A stretch of 5,440 bases of DNA from JACRLW01 sp050181465 (GTDB taxonomy: Bacteria; Planctomycetota; UBA1135; UBA2386), in the NCBI GenBank assembly GCA_050181465.1, contig JBFXDD010000100.1, positions 1 through 5,440 on the forward strand, in the 5' to 3' direction. The notes below the pieces were generated by a model. The model did not search any database, was not told the origin of the DNA, and worked only from the letters and a program-made list of their open reading frames with translations. Both the position numbers and the translations under genes were made by a program. Below, in pieces: positions 1 through 5,440 of the stretch. Numbering within the stretch: position 1 is the stretch's first letter; each line of letters starts with the position of its first letter.

Positions 1-225
1 CGCGAGGACGGCTCGCCCGACCTGCGCGCGTTGCGGCGCATCCTGGCGCAACCCGATGCGCCTCGCGTCGTCTGGATCCTCGCAAGAGTCTGGCGGATGC
101 CCGTCGCCGAACTCGACGCCTACATTGAGCGACGGCGCGGCACCTTGAGCTTTCGCGTCGCGAAGGTTCCGCCGGCACCCGTGACGACGCCGCAACTCGT
201 GTTGCGCCGTCGTCGCAAGGCGTGA
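1..225 (+). CDS. Hypothetical protein, C-terminal part only (cut by window edge)
   Basis: The frame is open from the first base to a TGA at 223-225, giving the last 74 residues of a protein whose start lies outside the window. Codons prefer G or C in the third position like the two large genes, which supports real coding. The visible part holds a likely helical segment (RILAQPDAPRVVWILARVW), then MPVAELDAYIERRR, and ends in a very basic tail (LVLRRRRKA). I do not recognise the family and assign no function. The stop codon coincides with the first base of a long inverted repeat (223-323). The gene also lies on the side of the tRNA-Pro fragment (473-514) where an integrated element would sit, so it may belong to a mobile element. 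That is inference from position only. Confidence 0.55.
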   Translation, partial: REDGSPDLRALRRILAQPDAPRVVWILARVWRMPVAELDAYIERRRGTLSFRVAKVPPAPVTTPQLVLRRRRKA

Positions 226-323
226 ACCTCCCGTCTCCTCGCTCAGCACGCGAGCGATCGGCGGTTCGATTCAGTCGTGAACCGTCGAGCGCTTTTCCCA
301 AGAGCTAGGAGACGGGATGTTCA
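223..323. repeat. Imperfect palindrome with 22-nt arms (attC-like or terminator-like)
   Basis: The arm at 223-244 is the reverse complement of 302-323 at 20 of 22 positions, with two C/T mismatches (228 vs 318, 240 vs 306). The core is an 11-bp perfect match, TCCCGTCTCCT at 229-239 with AGGAGACGGGA at 307-317. The 57-nt interior can form CGGTTC (262-267) with GAACCG (279-284). An alternative hairpin pairs CGCTC (240-244) with GAGCG (252-256). The left arm starts at the TGA of the upstream gene. Length, position after a stop codon and paired ends (TGAAC/GTTCA) recall an integron attC site. However, the right-end heptamer GTTCAAC departs from the core GTTRRRY at one position and the left end fits poorly. 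It could instead be a transcript-end structure, though no T-run follows. Confidence 0.7.
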
Positions 324-324
324 A

Positions 325-340
325 CCTTGCGCGCGCAAGG
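325..340. repeat. Perfect 16-bp palindrome
   Basis: CCTTGCGCGCGCAAGG is identical to its own reverse complement. It starts two bases after the right arm of the 223-323 palindrome. Its half GCGCAAGG occurs again at 371-378. A palindrome of this kind suits a dimeric DNA-binding protein or a cruciform or hairpin end, but nothing else shows which. No T-run follows, so a classical intrinsic terminator is unlikely. Confidence 0.6.
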
Positions 341-472
341 AATCGACGCAAAACCGGCCGAATCCGTGCCGCGCAAGGTTCCGAAACGTTAGGGATTGCA
401 AACGCCATAAGTCGGGCTATCGTGCGGAAATACAACACCCATCAACCCTTACGCCAACCCGCCAAACCGGCC

Positions 473-514
473 TTTGGGACCAGGAGACCGGAGGTTCAAA
501 TCCTCTCGGCCCGA
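473..514 (+). pseudogene. 3' fragment of tRNA-Pro(UGG), from the anticodon loop to the discriminator base
   Basis: Bases 473-479 (TTTGGGA) match the bacterial tRNA-Pro anticodon loop, with anticodon TGG at 475-477. The 3' anticodon strand CCAGG (480-484), a 5-nt variable loop AGACC (485-489), a complete T-arm (GGAGG, loop TTCAAAT, CCTCT; 490-506), a 7-nt acceptor strand CGGCCCG (507-513) and discriminator A514 follow in exact tRNA spacing. No CCA is encoded. The 5' half is missing: bases 468-472 (CGGCC) pair with CCAGG at only one of five positions. There is also no matching CGGGCCG acceptor strand and no tRNA-Pro D-arm (TAGCGCAG-type) anywhere to the left. Tyrosine recombinases commonly use this tRNA part as attB and leave a copy of the 3' end at the far junction, so this is probably such a scar. 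Confidence 0.8.
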
Positions 515-545
515 ACACCGGGTGTCCCGCCCGCCAGATCCGACG

Positions 546-2867
546 ATGTCTGCCGACAAGCGCCGTCCCGACCGTTCTCGCCGCGGCAGTTCGCGGCCCG
601 CGCCCAAGACCCCGCGCTCGGCTTCGGGCGCGCCACCGCGAACCGGTTCCGGAAAGCCGAAGCCGGAGGAGTCAGCGGAGCTCGACGAGCTCGAAGCGCT
701 GGACGAGCTGGAAGCGATCGACGCGACCGACCAGCTCGAGGAACTCGAGGAGTTGGAAGCGATCGAGGAGGACGATGGTCCCTTCGAGTTGACGGTCACC
801 GACTCCACCGAGCCGACCTTCGATACTCGCATCACGATCGTGGTGCCCGTCGATATGGACAAGAAGGCGGTGCCCGGCGCGCTGGCTGGCCCGCTGGAAC
901 GATTGGGGTCACGGGAGCGCAGTCGCTTGCGCCATCGCCGTGCGGTGGTCGAGTTCCTCGGTGACGCCCTCATCGGCTCGGCGACGAAGGAACTGCTCGC
1001 GACGGTACTCGGGGCGCTGCGGCCCGCGCGGCTCGTCATCCGGCGCGGCTACGGCGAGGAGGTCGTCGCCGAGAACGAGCCGCCCCGCGCCGAGATCTCG
1101 ACGCACGAGGACGGCGAACGCCTCCAACTCCGCGTCGGCGGCGCCTTGGATTCCGCCGACCTCGTCCCGACGTTTCTTCGACAGCTCCCCACGACCGGCG
1201 TCCGCGTGAGCGGTCGTCGAGTCGAGGTGACCTTCATCGACGGGAAGCCGGACGTCGCGGGCCGACGGACTCTCGAAGAGTTCGCGCGTGCCCAATCAGC
1301 CAAGGCACTCATCGTCGACGGGGAAGTGCGGTTCGATCTCGAACTCGAAGCACTCGTCCACCGCCAACAGACCGCCGACGAATTGCGATTGTCGGTGGAC
1401 GACCGCGACGCCGCGCGAGCGAAGGTCGCGCTGGCGCTGGTGCTGCGCGGCGAATCGCTGGCCGGAAAGAGCCTCACGATCGAGTGCGCCTCGGGTGACG
1501 ACAACGCGCTGCGCGAGACCGCAGCGGAGTTGGGCAAGGCTGCGCGAGCGCTTCGCGTCGTCAACGGTAGCGGCGAGTTGCTCTGGCCCCGATTGATCGA
1601 GGTCATGCCCCGCGACGGCGAGTTGATGCTGTGCATGGTGCCGCACGGTCGCGACGCCGCCGCGATCCAACGCGCCTTCGCCCGCGAATTGCCCGCACTG
1701 GCGGCGCAGCTCCGCGGCGCGCGAATCGCACTCGACTGGCCCGAAGGCTTCGTGCTCGACGACGCGCTCGCGGATGCACTCATCACCGGCGCGCTCGCGT
1801 CCCATCAGCCGTCCCGCGTCGTCAGCGGCGTGCTCGGACAAGACCGCGAGGTCTTCCTGCCGGATCCATTGCCGATCCTCGCCGACGGAGGCCGTGTCAC
1901 CATCGCGATCGACACCGAGATCGCGAAGCCCGCGGAACTCGTGCGCGGAATCGAACGCCGACTCCGCCGTGGCGGCAGCGCCCTGCGGGAGAAGTCGGTG
2001 CGCATCGAACTTCGCGGCGAAGCCCTGCCGCCACGCAGCATGGTTCGAGCCTTGGTGGAGGGCGTCCGCGGTGCCGGCGCTCATGCACTCGATCTCGTGA
2101 GCGACGGTCGAACCGACCGCATCTTCCCGGCACTGCTCAGCGTCGAGACGACCAAGAGCGCGACACGCATCGACCTCGATCGCGCCGGGCGCAACGACGA
2201 TCAGGTTCGGTGGGCCCTCGAGCGAGAACTGGCCGCAGTCCCCAACGAGGCGCTTCGCGGCGTCACCCTGCGCGGTCTCGAACCTGCGTGGGAATCGATG
2301 TTCGTCGAAGCCTTGGTCAAGCGCGGGGCGATGCAGGTCCTGCGCGAGGACGGCGCCGGCGGAATCGCGCAGTTGCATCCCGCTCCGAAGCCGGAGCCCG
2401 AGCCGGTGCGGGAGCCGGAAGAGATCAGCGAACTGGAGCCGGTTCTCGAGGCTGCAGCGCCGGAGACTGCAAGCCCGGTGATCGCCAAGGAAGTCGCCGC
2501 CGCGGTCACCACGTCGGCGAGCGCGGTACGAGTGCTCGGTCGTCGCAGCAGTGCAACGCCGCCCGTAGTACTGTTCGAAGTAGACCTCGCGGCGCGGCCG
2601 GCACTCGAATCGATCATCGCCGAGCTCGCGGCACTCGATCTGGACGGCGTGATGGCGCTCGCCGTCTTGACTGCCAACGGCCGCGTTCGCCAGGCCGTCA
2701 ACGGACACCCGACCGTGACCGCACTCGAGACGGCGATAGCATCGCGTGCTGCGGCCTTCGCCTGGTTCCGCGGTCGCGATGCTGTCGGCCGAAGCTACTT
2801 CCAGGTCGTGGCGTCGAATCACGATCTGCACCCCGTCGGCGCCTGCATCCGCGATCCGCGCGGGTGA
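546..2867 (+). CDS. Large tandem alpha/beta-repeat protein of unknown function
   Basis: This encodes 773 residues, stop TGA at 2865-2867. I chose the ATG at 546. The frame stays open to a TTG at 474, but those 24 extra codons run through the tRNA-Pro fragment and are not credible coding. Residues 1-40 are basic and Ser/Pro-rich, and 41-77 are an acidic Leu/Glu stretch of coiled-coil type (LDELEALDELEAID). About six units of 75-95 residues follow, each strand-helix-strand-helix-strand, starting near residues 95, 191, 279, 359, 449 and 539. A Pro/Glu-rich linker covers 612-657, and a seventh, divergent unit lies at about 671-763. There is no signal peptide or membrane segment, so the protein is probably cytoplasmic. 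I recognise no catalytic motif or family. The strand and helix order loosely recalls the MinC N-terminal domain, which is a guess only. A scaffold or multivalent binding role is possible but unproven. Confidence 0.88.
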   Translation: MSADKRRPDRSRRGSSRPAPKTPRSASGAPPRTGSGKPKPEESAELDELEALDELEAIDATDQLEELEELEAIEEDDGPFELTVTDSTEPTFDTRITIVVPVDMDKKAVPGALAGPLERLGSRERSRLRHRRAVVEFLGDALIGSATKELLATVLGALRPARLVIRRGYGEEVVAENEPPRAEISTHEDGERLQLRVGGALDSADLVPTFLRQLPTTGVRVSGRRVEVTFIDGKPDVAGRRTLEEFARAQSAKALIVDGEVRFDLELEALVHRQQTADELRLSVDDRDAARAKVALALVLRGESLAGKSLTIECASGDDNALRETAAELGKAARALRVVNGSGELLWPRLIEVMPRDGELMLCMVPHGRDAAAIQRAFARELPALAAQLRGARIALDWPEGFVLDDALADALITGALASHQPSRVVSGVLGQDREVFLPDPLPILADGGRVTIAIDTEIAKPAELVRGIERRLRRGGSALREKSVRIELRGEALPPRSMVRALVEGVRGAGAHALDLVSDGRTDRIFPALLSVETTKSATRIDLDRAGRNDDQVRWALERELAAVPNEALRGVTLRGLEPAWESMFVEALVKRGAMQVLREDGAGGIAQLHPAPKPEPEPVREPEEISELEPVLEAAAPETASPVIAKEVAAAVTTSASAVRVLGRRSSATPPVVLFEVDLAARPALESIIAELAALDLDGVMALAVLTANGRVRQAVNGHPTVTALETAIASRAAAFAWFRGRDAVGRSYFQVVASNHDLHPVGACIRDPRG
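666..776 (+). repeat. Acidic low-complexity segment in the N-terminus of the repeat protein
   Basis: Codons 41-77 encode mostly Glu, Asp, Leu and Ala in an irregular LDELEA/LEELEA pattern. The DNA is itself repetitive: TGGAAGCGATCGA occurs at 709-721 and again at 754-766. Replication slippage could therefore change the length of this segment between strains. It follows a basic, probably disordered stretch, so the protein starts with a charge-segregated tail ahead of its folded units. Confidence 0.7.
828..2378 (+). repeat. Six tandem protein-level alpha/beta units
   Basis: Within the 773-residue protein the same order of elements recurs six times. A strand comes first (RITIVV at 95, RLQLRV at 192, ELRLSV at 279, ELMLCMV at 359, RVTIAI at 450, TRIDLD at 540). 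An amphipathic helix follows, such as AELVRGIERRLRR at 463. A second strand comes next (AVVEFLG, RVEVTFI, SLTIECA, ARIALDW, SVRIELR, GVTLRGL). A second helix such as SMVRALVEGVRGAG at 498 and a third strand (ARLVIRR, KALIVDG, ALRVVNG, SRVVSGV, ALDLVSD, MQVLRED) complete the unit. Several units close with a short hydrophobic-Pro turn (LLWP, VFLP, RIFP, QLHP). Spacing between first strands is 80-97 residues. Sequence identity is low, so the repeat is old. The assignment comes from reading patterns by eye. Confidence 0.6.
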
Positions 2868-2921
2868 TCGGGGTTCGCCCCCCTGGGACGCAGGTCGAGA
2901 CACCCCGGCGCATGCCGGTTG

Positions 2922-2939
2922 CCGCGATCGGGATCGCGG
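2922..2939 (+). terminator. Hairpin in the intergenic spacer (weak terminator candidate)
   Basis: CCGCGATC and GATCGCGG flank two bases. In practice this gives a 7-bp stem with a CGGG loop. Two other small GC hairpins precede it in the 136-bp spacer: GGGG-TTCG-CCCC at 2870-2881, directly after the stop codon, and CCGGC-GCAT-GCCGG at 2905-2918. None is followed by a T-run, and such hairpins arise easily in GC-rich DNA. The cluster may end or attenuate transcription between the two large genes, but this is weak evidence. Confidence 0.3.
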
Positions 2940-3003
2940 GCGATGATCCGGGGGCCTGCCCAATCCACGCGTCGCCCTGCGCGTGCTCGTCCCTGTTCCC
3001 GAC

Positions 3004-5379
3004 ATGATGAATCGCACCCTTCGTGGTGGATCACGGGCAGTGCTCTGCGCACCGCTCCTCGCCGCCTTCTCCTTCGCTCAGGAACCTAGCGTTCCAGGCG
3101 AACGCATCCCTGCACACGCCATCTCCGGTGGCGTTCTCGAGTCGATGGATGTCGTCCTCGAGCGAGAACGCAATCGCATCCCCGACAAGGGGACCATCGG
3201 TTTGTGGAACGGCCAGGACGGCCGGTGGCTGATCCCGCCGGAGACCGCCAATGCACCGACCCACTCCGGCAATCTCGCGGTCATCAACGAATGGGGTGAC
3301 CCGCGCATGGGCATCGGCTTCGGCCGAATGGTCGATGTTCGAGACCTGTGGCTCGCCGGTCAGGGCGCGAGCGCCGCACCGAACGTCCGGGTGGTGGGAT
3401 TCGTCGGCGGTCAGGAGCTGGTCCGCACCGCCTGGCTCGGTCTGGGCAGCCTGTCCACACGAATCCAGCTCGACTTCGTCGGCGTCGACCGCATCGAGGT
3501 CCAGGTGACCGGGGTCAGCGACGCGCGGGGTTTCTTCGCTCTCGATGATCTTGCGTTCGCGAACAGCGGCACGACCGACTGGACCACGCTCGACTTCGAA
3601 GACCTCCACCCGCGCATGGTGGTCTCGGGCAGCGGCTACGCCGGACTCGAATGGGAATCCGGCCACGGTTTCCGCCGACCGATTCCAGATCCCGCCATCG
3701 TGGCACCGCTGACGATCGAAGACGATGTTCCGGTTGTCGAAGACGGCGGCGCTCCGCAGGTCGTCACCGGCCTCGGCCCGACACCGCCGCGCATGTGGAA
3801 CCAGTTCATCGCGGCATCGCGTGGCGATCCCGGCGCAGGCTTCATCCCGCCCGACTCCTGCGGCGCCGTCGGACCGAATCACTACGTCTCGGTCGTGAAC
3901 ACGAACCTCTCGGCGTTCCGCAAGGACAACGGTCAGCGCGTACTCAACGTCACCCTCAACTCCTTCTGGGGCTCCACGGGAACGACCGGCGATCCGCGCG
4001 CCGTCTTCGATCCGCATTCGCAGCGCTTCGTGCTGCTCGCGACCAACTTCAGCGGCGGCGCGACGATCTTCCTCGCCGTGTCGGCGACGGACGACCCGAC
4101 GGGTGCATGGTTCAAGTTCCAGTTCCAGACCGACCAGGGGGTCGATGCCGGGCGCTGGCCCGACTATCCGACGCTGGGCGTCGATGCGCGCGGCATCTAC
4201 AGCGCCGCGTACATGGTCGGTGGAACCGCGCGCATGACGATCTGGGCGATCGACAAGGCGCCGCTGGTCTCCGGCACGCCGAGCGTGGGGACGATCACCG
4301 CATTCCGCACTCTGCCGTTCGAAGGTGCGATCCAACCGGCGACGACCTACGGCGATCCGGGCGGCGAGTATCTGGTGTCGCGTCGCTCGAGCACGCTACT
4401 TCGCGTGCGCCGGGTGAACTCGCCGTTGACGGCACCGACGCTGAGTGAGACGGGATCGGTCACGATTCCCAGCCACAGCAGCCCTCCGACCGCGCCTGCG
4501 CTCGGCAGCAGTCCCAATCTGAACGCACTCGACACACGGCCGATGAACGCCGTGTTTCGTGACGGTTCGCTGTGGACGATCCACGGCGTCAGCTCGGGCG
4601 GCAAGGCGGCGCTGCGCTGGTATGAGCTTCGCGTCTCGCCGTTGAGCCTCGGCCAGCAGGGCACGATCACCGACAGCGTGTGGCACTACCACTACGGCTC
4701 GATCGCGGTCGACGCCGACGGCAACGTCGGTGTCGGCATGAGCGGCAGCCACGCCGGCGCGTGGCCGTCGACCTTCGTCACCGGGCGCAAGTCGGGTGAT
4801 CCGCTCGGCCAGATGGCGACGCCGCAACTCGCGAAGCCCGGCGAAGGCCCGATCAACCACGTCGACGGTGCGAATCGCAACCGCTATGGCGACTACAGCC
4901 ACATCAACGTCGACCCCGTCGATGATCGCGGCTTCTGGACGATCCAGGAATACGGCGGCACGAGCAATCTCTGGCGCACGTGGGTCACCCGTTTCGGCTA
5001 TGAGACCTCGCTCTACGGCGACGGCCTCGCAGGCACCTTGGGTGTCCCCTCGCTCGACACCACCGGGCTGCCGCAGATCGGTCAACTCCTGACGATCCGC
5101 ATGGGGAACTCCTCGGGCACCAACGGTGCCGGGGCCGTCCTGCTCGCGGGACTCGCCAGCGCGTCGACGCCGATCCTCGGCGGAACGCTCTTGGTGAACT
5201 CGATCATCGGTGAAGCTCACAGCCTTGCCGCCCCCTTCGGCGACTCGAGCTTCACGCTCCCGAACGACCCGAACCTGGTCGGCTCGCCGATCTTCTTCCA
5301 GACCGCGCAGATCGATGCCGCCGCGCCGCAGGGCATCGCGTTCAGCCGCGGTCTCGAAGTGCGGCCGGCGACGCGGTGA
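3004..5379 (+). CDS. Secreted multidomain protein: jelly-roll-like, propeller-like and Planctomycetota-type C-terminal module
   Basis: This encodes 791 residues, stop TGA at 5377-5379. ATG 3004 (or 3007) puts a Sec signal peptide at the very start: basic NRTLRGGSR, hydrophobic AVLCAPLLAAFSF, and probable cleavage after FSFA (residue 25). A GTG at 2983 would add seven residues and is less likely. Residues about 40-186 look like an all-beta jelly-roll ending in FFALDDLAF. A second, apparently incomplete jelly-roll start (LDFEDLHP, GYAGLEW) lies at 196-222. Residues 280-665 carry motifs I associate with secreted beta-propeller-like proteins: PPDSCGAVGPNHYVSVVN, DPRAVFDPHSQRFVLLA, WPDYPTLGVD and YGDYSHINVDP. 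Residues 671-789 form a Gly/Ala/Leu-rich module starting YGDGLAGTLGVPSL that resembles a C-terminal domain of Planctomycetota exported proteins. Only one Cys (286) remains after cleavage. No catalytic residues are recognisable. A binding or surface role is plausible but unproven. Confidence 0.9.
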   Translation: MMNRTLRGGSRAVLCAPLLAAFSFAQEPSVPGERIPAHAISGGVLESMDVVLERERNRIPDKGTIGLWNGQDGRWLIPPETANAPTHSGNLAVINEWGDPRMGIGFGRMVDVRDLWLAGQGASAAPNVRVVGFVGGQELVRTAWLGLGSLSTRIQLDFVGVDRIEVQVTGVSDARGFFALDDLAFANSGTTDWTTLDFEDLHPRMVVSGSGYAGLEWESGHGFRRPIPDPAIVAPLTIEDDVPVVEDGGAPQVVTGLGPTPPRMWNQFIAASRGDPGAGFIPPDSCGAVGPNHYVSVVNTNLSAFRKDNGQRVLNVTLNSFWGSTGTTGDPRAVFDPHSQRFVLLATNFSGGATIFLAVSATDDPTGAWFKFQFQTDQGVDAGRWPDYPTLGVDARGIYSAAYMVGGTARMTIWAIDKAPLVSGTPSVGTITAFRTLPFEGAIQPATTYGDPGGEYLVSRRSSTLLRVRRVNSPLTAPTLSETGSVTIPSHSSPPTAPALGSSPNLNALDTRPMNAVFRDGSLWTIHGVSSGGKAALRWYELRVSPLSLGQQGTITDSVWHYHYGSIAVDADGNVGVGMSGSHAGAWPSTFVTGRKSGDPLGQMATPQLAKPGEGPINHVDGANRNRYGDYSHINVDPVDDRGFWTIQEYGGTSNLWRTWVTRFGYETSLYGDGLAGTLGVPSLDTTGLPQIGQLLTIRMGNSSGTNGAGAVLLAGLASASTPILGGTLLVNSIIGEAHSLAAPFGDSSFTLPNDPNLVGSPIFFQTAQIDAAAPQGIAFSRGLEVRPATR

Positions 5380-5395
5380 ACGCGCCGGCGGCACA

Positions 5396-5426
5396 CGTCG
5401 CGGACTCATCCATCGAGTCCGCGACG
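5396..5426 (+). terminator. Perfect 12-bp-stem hairpin after the secreted-protein gene
   Basis: CGTCGCGGACTC (5396-5407) pairs without mismatch with GAGTCCGCGACG (5415-5426) across the 7-nt loop ATCCATC. It starts 16 bases after the stop codon, where a transcription end is expected. No T-run follows on the + strand within the 14 bases left, and none is present for the - strand, so it is not a textbook intrinsic terminator. It may be a U-less terminator or an mRNA 3'-end stabiliser, or serve a convergent gene outside the window. Confidence 0.6.
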
Positions 5427-5440
5427 AGCCAGCACGCGAT

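Larger units (their letters stand above)
226..545. other. Non-coding structured region between the partial gene and the repeat protein
   Basis: I find no convincing gene in these 320 bases. In order they hold a long imperfect palindrome, a perfect 16-bp palindrome, an AT-richer stretch at about 341-470, two short tandem repeats of the form CGCCAA(C/A)CC at 452-460 and 460-468 with a related CGCAAAACC at 347-355, and the tRNA-Pro 3' fragment at 473-514. The last 31 bases before the ATG at 546 show no clear Shine-Dalgarno sequence. The promoter for the downstream gene should lie here, but I cannot point to convincing -35 and -10 boxes. The palindromes, direct repeats, tRNA remnant and shift in base composition together look like the end of an integrated element. 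Confidence 0.6.

Noticed and set aside
441..514. A complete, functional tRNA-Pro gene
   Set aside because: The 5' half of the required length does not pair: 441-447 does not match the acceptor strand at 507-513, the 5' anticodon strand at 468-472 matches at one of five positions, and there is no D-arm.
1..514. tRNA-Pro split by a group I intron
   Set aside because: No 5' tRNA half is present in the 472 bases to the left, the base before the putative 3' exon is not the G such introns end with, and no homing endonuclease motif is visible.
515..525. Small palindrome ACACCGGGTGT after the tRNA fragment
   Set aside because: The loop would be too small for a stable hairpin of useful length, and it is too short to call an operator.
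317..964. Open frame starting with ATG at 317 on the + strand
   Set aside because: It runs through the tRNA fragment (giving PEVQILSAR, a typical tRNA translation) and then overlaps the well-supported gene at 546 in another frame. It is very Arg-rich, as GC-rich shadow frames are.
1296..3017. Long - strand open frame opposite the repeat protein
   Set aside because: GC-rich coding DNA commonly leaves long antisense frames open. The + strand product has clear repeating strand/helix patterns, and the - strand product has none.
3031..4335. Long - strand open frame opposite the secreted protein
   Set aside because: The + strand frame has a signal peptide and recognisable motifs throughout. The antisense product has no recognisable domain.
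4396..5409. Long - strand open frame at the right end
   Set aside because: It is an antisense shadow of the secreted protein's C-terminal half, Arg/Ala/Asp-rich with no domain signal, and its start lies inside the terminal hairpin.
1..5440. CRISPR array, toxin-antitoxin pair, defence operon, transposase or integrase
   Set aside because: I saw no regularly spaced direct repeats, no small paired genes and no recognisable nuclease, recombinase or transposase motifs on either strand.

Overview
The window is GC-rich bacterial DNA with a strong preference for G or C at third codon positions. All the genes I can support are on the + strand. The best lineage clue is the secreted protein at the right. 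Its Sec signal, jelly-roll/propeller-like body and roughly 120-residue Gly/Ala/Leu-rich C-terminal module resemble what I remember from large secreted proteins of Planctomycetota. Neither main start codon has a clear Shine-Dalgarno sequence, which fits but does not prove that lineage. I could not run a database search, so the lineage is an inference.

Layout. Bases 1-225 hold the 3' end of an unrecognised gene that is cut by the window edge. Bases 226-545 are non-coding and dense in structure: a roughly 101-bp imperfect palindrome that begins on the stop codon of the first gene, a perfect 16-bp palindrome right after it, an AT-richer stretch with short tandem repeats, and then the 3' part of a tRNA-Pro(UGG) gene (473-514) with no matching 5' half. 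This looks like a recombination scar at a tRNA gene, with the former or present mobile element on the left and older chromosome on the right. Bases 546-2867 encode a 773-residue, probably cytoplasmic protein made of about six tandem copies of an alpha/beta unit, behind an acidic low-complexity N-terminus. A 136-bp spacer with small GC-rich hairpins follows. Bases 3004-5379 encode a 791-residue secreted multidomain protein. The window ends with a perfect 12-bp-stem hairpin 16 bp after its stop codon.

I see no clear functional link between the two large genes. One is predicted cytoplasmic and one exported, and the spacer between them may contain a transcription end. No defence system, CRISPR array, intact transposase or integrase is visible. 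The items most worth following up are the tandem-repeat protein, which I cannot assign to a named family, and the tRNA-Pro remnant with the palindromes beside it.
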